Positions 21,990 to 25,149 of a stretch of DNA of 25,149 nucleotides are shown here, piece by piece. How positions within the stretch are numbered: the stretch's first letter is position 1; every line of letters begins with the position of its first letter. Below the pieces are notes generated by a model. It saw only the letters and a program-made list of their open reading frames with translations, was not told the origin of the DNA and searched no databases. A program made the translations under genes and the position numbers. The stretch is from Ophiosphaerella korrae (Eukaryota > Ascomycota > Dothideomycetes > Pleosporales > Phaeosphaeriaceae): NCBI GenBank assembly GCA_028456385.1, contig JALNQF010000522.1, positions 1-25,149 on the forward strand. The letters are read 5' to 3'.

Positions 21990-23112
21990 GATTAAATACT
22001 TAAAATTCCTAGTAGAAGTACTAATACTTTTTATAAAGAAAAAAGATAGTAGCTTAAAGTTATATATAGAGACTATAAAGGTCTTAATAAAATAACTTTT
22101 AAAAACTAGTATCTATTACTTCTAATAATAAAGTTACTAGCGTAGTTAGCTTAAGTAAAGTACTATACTAAGCTTAATATTAGAGATACGTACTACTATA
22201 TTAGAATTATAAAACGTAATAAATAGAAAACTACTTTTAGAACTAGATATAGCTACTTTAAGTATATAGTAATACTTTTTAGCTTTATAAATACTTTAGC
22301 CTTATTCTAGTCTTATATAAACTAGGTATTAGTAGGTCTTATTAATATTATATATATTATCTACTTTAATAATATCCTAGTATTTTTAGATATAAAAGAA
22401 AAGTATATAAGCTACGTAAAAAAAGTACTAAAAAAGCTATACTAATATAAGCTATTTATAAAGCTTAAGAAATATAAGTAGTATATATAGTATATAAAAT
22501 AAAAGTATTTATTAGTTTTATAAACTACTATAAGTAATTTATAAGTAGATTCTCTTATATTACTTTACTTCTAATAAAATTAACTTAAAAGGGCCTAAAT
22601 ATAGCCTAGAGTAAGCCTACCTAAAAGAAAGAAAAAAGCTAAAGAATTAAAATTAGAAAAGAATTATACTAAGCCTTTTAAAAACAAAAAAACACTTTCT
22701 TTAAAGTACTTATCTTTACGTACTTTATATAAGAAAGAGAAACTAGAGTAGAAGTTAATACTTTAAGTAGAGTAATTATAAGTATATTAAGCTAATTAGT
22801 TTTAACTAAAAGTAACTTAGCCTAGTAGAAGCTAGTTAACTTCTTCTTAAAGAAATTTATCTAAGTAGAGTATAATTATAATATATATAACTAAGAATTA
22901 CTTATAATAACTAAAAGCTTAAAGTACTAGTATTACTACTTTAATAGAGTTCTATTTAAAATCTTTATAAACTACTATAACCTAAAATAGTTTATAGAAA
23001 CTAAAGTATTAAACTATAAGTAGGTTTAGGCTTACTTAAGCCTTATAAAGTTTAACTTTATTATTTATATTATAAGGTCTCTTATTATTAACTACAAGTA
23101 ACTTTTCTTAAG
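21990..23112 (+). pseudogene. Element D reverse transcriptase and RNase H
   Basis: RT begins with V-L-I-L-F-I-K-K-K-D-S-S-L-K-L-Y-I at ~22017, the family's [20 protein letters not shown] segment. K-L-N-I-R-D-T-Y-Y follows (first catalytic Asp now Asn), then F-R-T-R-Y-S-Y-F-K-Y-I-V and the Y-F-N-N box at 22362-22373. RNase H is read at ~22890-23100: E-L-L-I-I..S-L-K-Y..Y-Y-F-N-R-V, F-I-N-Y-Y-N-L-K, T-K-V-L-N-Y and L-I-K-F-N-F-I-I, matching ELLAIV..LKHWRHYL, TDHKNL, TKVLNRRQ. A frame change occurs around 22500. The reading stops where the A' LTR starts. Confidence 0.87.
22362..22373 (+). other. RT catalytic box of element D (YxDD now YFNN)
   Basis: The codons TAC TTT AAT AAT follow I-I-Y-I-I and precede I-L-V-F. 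Both Asp positions are now Asn, more severe than in elements A and B, which keep one Asp. Confidence 0.88.
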
Positions 23113-23400
23113 TATTAGTAGATTAAGAGTTAATAATAAAAGCTTGTATTATAATTAAGTAATAACTATAAATAATAGTTAATTTGTATATATAATATTA
23201 AGTATTAGCGTTCTAGGTTAGAAATTAGATTACTAATACTATCCTAATAATACGTATTATAGTTAACTATAAACTTATACTAATCTATTTATATAATATT
23301 ATAGATTACTCTTAATCTATTATATATAATTATAGATTACCTTAATCTATTATACGTTATTATAGATTACTACTACGTACCTAATTATAAGTAGTTTCCT
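23113..23400 (-). repeat. 3' LTR of element A'
   Basis: It matches the LTR at 5731 through the shared block that includes TACTAATACTATCCTAATAATACGTATTAT, ending about 23258. Beyond that the two LTRs differ: this one has three palindromic units, the other two direct units. The right border is uncertain. Confidence 0.65.
23281..23372. repeat. Three tandem ~30-bp palindromic units
   Basis: Units begin at 23281, 23313 and 23343, each framed by TAATCTAT at the left and ATAGATTA at the right, an inverted repeat around an AT-rich centre. The middle bases vary between units. Each could form a hairpin in single strands. It lies in the LTR of A'. Confidence 0.88.
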
Positions 23401-23960
23401 AATTAAGATTATTACTCTACTCTTCTTATACTTTGTTAGTGTCTAAGTTAAAATTAATTAGCTCTATTTTAATTTCTCTTATTACACTTATAATACTATT
23501 CTCCTCTTTAAATAAGCTCTTATTTCTCTTTATTAGAGCTAAGGTTATTAACCTAGTTTCTTTATTAATATTAAGTTCTTTATTCTTTATCTTTATACCT
23601 ACTAAATCTTCTCTTTATTATCTTTAATTAGTAGACTACGTACTATATTATAGTATTAAAATATTTCCTTATTCTTATTATAAGTCTTCTAATATTCTAT
23701 TAGTTTATTATTCTTTAAAATATAGTAAGGCTTATAAGGCGTATATTTATACTAATACTTATTTATCTTATAATTTATCTAGTATCTTTCTAGTAGAGTA
23801 TAAGTTTATTAAGCTTATTTACGCGTTAGTACTTAGGTATAATAGAGAAAGCTATTAACTACGCTTAAGATAAACTATTATTATAGATTATAGAAGCTAA
23901 AAAAAAATATAACTATATTCTAAGTATATAGGTAAAGAACTATACTTATCTTATTTATTT
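23401..23960 (-). other. Element A' 3' region, no recognisable domain
   Basis: This lies between the LTR and the part that aligns with window position 1. By its position on the minus strand it holds the last part of pol and the 3' untranslated region. A plus-strand 64-codon frame starting at a TTG (23433) falls here, but its Leu/Ile/Ser-rich translation follows from base composition. Confidence 0.5.
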
Positions 23961-23964
23961 TTAT

Positions 23965-24798
23965 AAAATAAAAGCCTTAAATAACAAGAAGTTTATTATA
24001 TAAGCTACTCTCTTAGAGTCTAAGTTAGACTTTAAGTCTATAATATAGGCTGCTTAGGTTCCTATTATATTAGGTACGTCTAGCGCCTCTCTATCTATTA
24101 CTAATAACGTAGGTCTTCTCTATTTAATACTAAATAGTTTAGATAATTTTAATTTTAGTACTTCTCTAGTTTCTTAAAGTAATTAAGGTTATTTTCTAGT
24201 TCTTATATTTCTTTCTATAGTTATCCTTTTTTATCTATACCTATTTATTCTACTAAATAGTAGTTTCTTTTATTATAGAACTAGTACTATAAGATCTTTT
24301 TAACTTCTTATTCTTCTTATTTTCTATACGTGTCTACTTTATATACTAGTAGTTCTACTTCTTATAGTACTTTTTCTAGTAATACTACGTAGAATATTAA
24401 GTATATCCTTATCTTATTTAGTATTTTTAGTTTAAATATAACTAGTATAACTTTTTTCTCTACTTTATATAGTTTTATCTTAATATAATCTAGTTTTAAA
24501 CTTAATTATTTACTTTTAATATTTCTTTATAGTAACTATACTTTTTCTCTTTTTTTAAACTAGAGTCTCTTTATATATTTCTTATTATAGTATTTTACTA
24601 TTTAATTATATAGGAACTCTATATTCTATCTAAGTTAGTTATATATATCCTTAAGTCTATTAGTAAAGTTTTTTCTTCTTAGAGACTAAGATTCTATATT
24701 TCTTAGTATTTAGTAAGTATTAGAGTTAAATCTATAGTTTATAAAGAAAGGTAATACTTTTATTACTATATTCTTTACGCTATTATATACTAACTATA
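23965..24798 (-). pseudogene. Element A' integrase C-terminal part
   Basis: It aligns with 1-836. Shared landmarks include TTTCTTAAAGTAATTAAGGTTAT, TATACTAGTAGTTCTA, TTTAAATATAACTAGTATAA and TTATTATAGTATTTTACTAT. By comparison with element A this encodes the C-terminal integrase region after the catalytic core. The copy stops at CTAACTATA (24793-24801), where element A continues at 836. Confidence 0.82.
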
Positions 24799-25149
24799 GT
24801 AGGGTGACACGAAAAAAAAGCCTAAAAAAAAGTTATAGTTTTTAACGTAAAATAACTCTACGAATATATTAGTTAAAAATATAACTAAAAAAGAATTTTA
24901 AAGAGAATATCTAGCACATCAATATAGCTTACTACGATTTTTGATTACTAATTAAAATCGAGCTAAGACTTAAAGTATTTAGAGAACTTTTTTTAATACA
25001 AAATTTAACTTAATAGAACTTTTTAAATTACGTATAAAAGCCCTTTATATTTAAAATATCCCTAATATAGTTAGACTATATTACGTAACCTAATTTTAAG
25101 CTAAGGTTTCTTAACTAAGTTTTTAGTAAAAGAAAGAAGAAAAAAATAG
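24799..25149. mobile_element. Start of a further insertion, probably a Tc1/mariner-type element
   Basis: At 24798-24800 element A' sequence stops and unrelated sequence starts with TAGTAGGGTGACACGAAAAA. If the preceding TA is the target site and TAGT is a RIP-altered CAGT, this is the usual first four bases of a Tc1/mariner inverted repeat. Unlike its surroundings it keeps CpA and TpG steps (GTGACAC, GCACATCAAT, AATACAAAA, TTGATT). No transposase motif is read in these 351 bases and the far end is outside the window. It could also be another kind of DNA element. Confidence 0.45.

Larger units (their letters stand above)
20004..23112 (+). mobile_element. Gypsy element D, plus strand, truncated after RNase H
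   Basis: This degraded Ty3/Gypsy element is read left to right: gag (~20500-21150), protease region (~21300-21600), RT (~22010-22560) and RNase H (~22840-23110). Integrase and 3' LTR are absent because the LTR of element A' begins at 23113, directly after RNase H. It is the only Gypsy copy here on the plus strand, and its RT sequence differs from A, B and C. Confidence 0.84.
23113..24798 (-). mobile_element. Gypsy element A', minus strand, second copy of family A
   Basis: It starts with the family A LTR left border (TATTAGTAGATT at 23113). Sequence 23965-24798 aligns with 1-836 of the window, giving the integrase C-terminal end of pol in the same orientation. The stretch between the LTR and 23965 is the 3' end and untranslated region. 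The copy is broken at 24798 by another insertion, and the rest lies outside the window. It cuts off element D on its left. Confidence 0.83.
1..25149. other. RIP-mutated AT-rich transposon block
   Basis: CpA and TpG are nearly absent on both strands, TpA is in strong excess, and remaining cytosines sit mainly before T, C or G. This is the footprint of repeat-induced point mutation (CpA to TpA), a premeiotic silencing process of filamentous ascomycetes. Protein motifs read on either strand show the expected changes: Gln/Trp to stop, Asp to Asn, Cys to Tyr, Gly to Ser or Lys, His to Tyr. No open frame longer than about 64 codons exists. The fungal assignment is inferred from this mutation pattern plus the Gypsy and pogo families present. 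Such blocks are typical of centromeric, subtelomeric or isochore heterochromatin, but nothing here says which. Confidence 0.93.

Noticed and set aside
23281..23372. CRISPR-like array
   Set aside because: The repeats are directly adjacent, with no unique spacers of constant size, and each unit is itself palindromic. They lie in a retrotransposon LTR of a fungal-type region.
23433..23627. Plus-strand 64-codon open frame with a hydrophobic Leu/Ile/Ser-rich translation
   Set aside because: It starts at TTG, lies in the 3' region of Gypsy element A', has no visible ribosome-binding or promoter context, and its composition follows from AT-rich sequence. It is not a membrane peptide gene on this evidence.
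1..25149. AT-rich bacterial, phage, mitochondrial or plastid DNA
   Set aside because: Low GC alone would fit, but the specific loss of CpA/TpG with CpG and CpT retained, the lack of any open frame, and the Gypsy and Fot1-type proteins point to RIP-mutated fungal nuclear DNA.
1..25149. Novel gene system hidden in the window
   Set aside because: All readable coding traces belong to known transposon families. The only unexplained coding-like stretch (about 14050-14640) is too degraded to claim a new system.

Overview
The window reads as AT-rich, gene-poor heterochromatin from a filamentous ascomycete (Pezizomycotina) genome that has undergone repeat-induced point mutation (RIP). The clearest sign is dinucleotide use. 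CpA and TpG are almost absent from end to end, TpA is in great excess, and surviving C mostly precedes T, C or G. TAA and TAG therefore fill all six frames, and no intact gene is visible. Once the stops are read as mutated Gln or Trp codons, and Asn/Tyr/Ser as mutated Asp/Cys/Gly, the sequence becomes a nested stack of decayed transposons. Genus and species cannot be told from this.

Layout, left to right. (A) 1-~6012, minus strand: a Ty3/Gypsy element cut by the window start, with integrase, RNase H, RT, protease, gag and then the 5' LTR at 5731-~6012. (B) ~6131-12556, minus strand: a second, different Gypsy element, with gag, protease, RT, RNase H and an integrase with chromodomain-like tail all readable. 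It is bounded by a 70-bp direct repeat that is 68/70 identical, with a 14-bp x 8 minisatellite at its gag-side end. (C) 12778-20003: a third Gypsy element on the minus strand between two ~190-bp LTR-like repeats. It has RT, RNase H and integrase but no readable gag, and it is split by (P), a Fot1/Pot2-type pogo DNA transposon (17163-18974, plus strand). (D) 20004-~23112: a fourth Gypsy element on the plus strand (gag, protease, RT, RNase H), cut off before integrase. (A') 23113-24798: a second copy of family A on the minus strand, starting at its 3' LTR and interrupted at 24798. (T) 24799-25149: the start of another insertion that still keeps several CpA/TpG steps, probably a Tc1/mariner-type element.

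The order of events can be partly inferred. P landed in C. A' abuts and truncates D. T landed in the integrase of A'. T is less depleted in CpA/TpG than its surroundings, so it may be younger or have escaped much of the RIP. The most unusual observations are the loss of all three catalytic Asp codons of the pogo transposase within an otherwise indel-free frame, a (TAA)8 run that looks like a polyglutamine tract turned into stops, different tandem arrays at the same point in two LTR copies of one family, and the sharply conserved 70-bp repeat.
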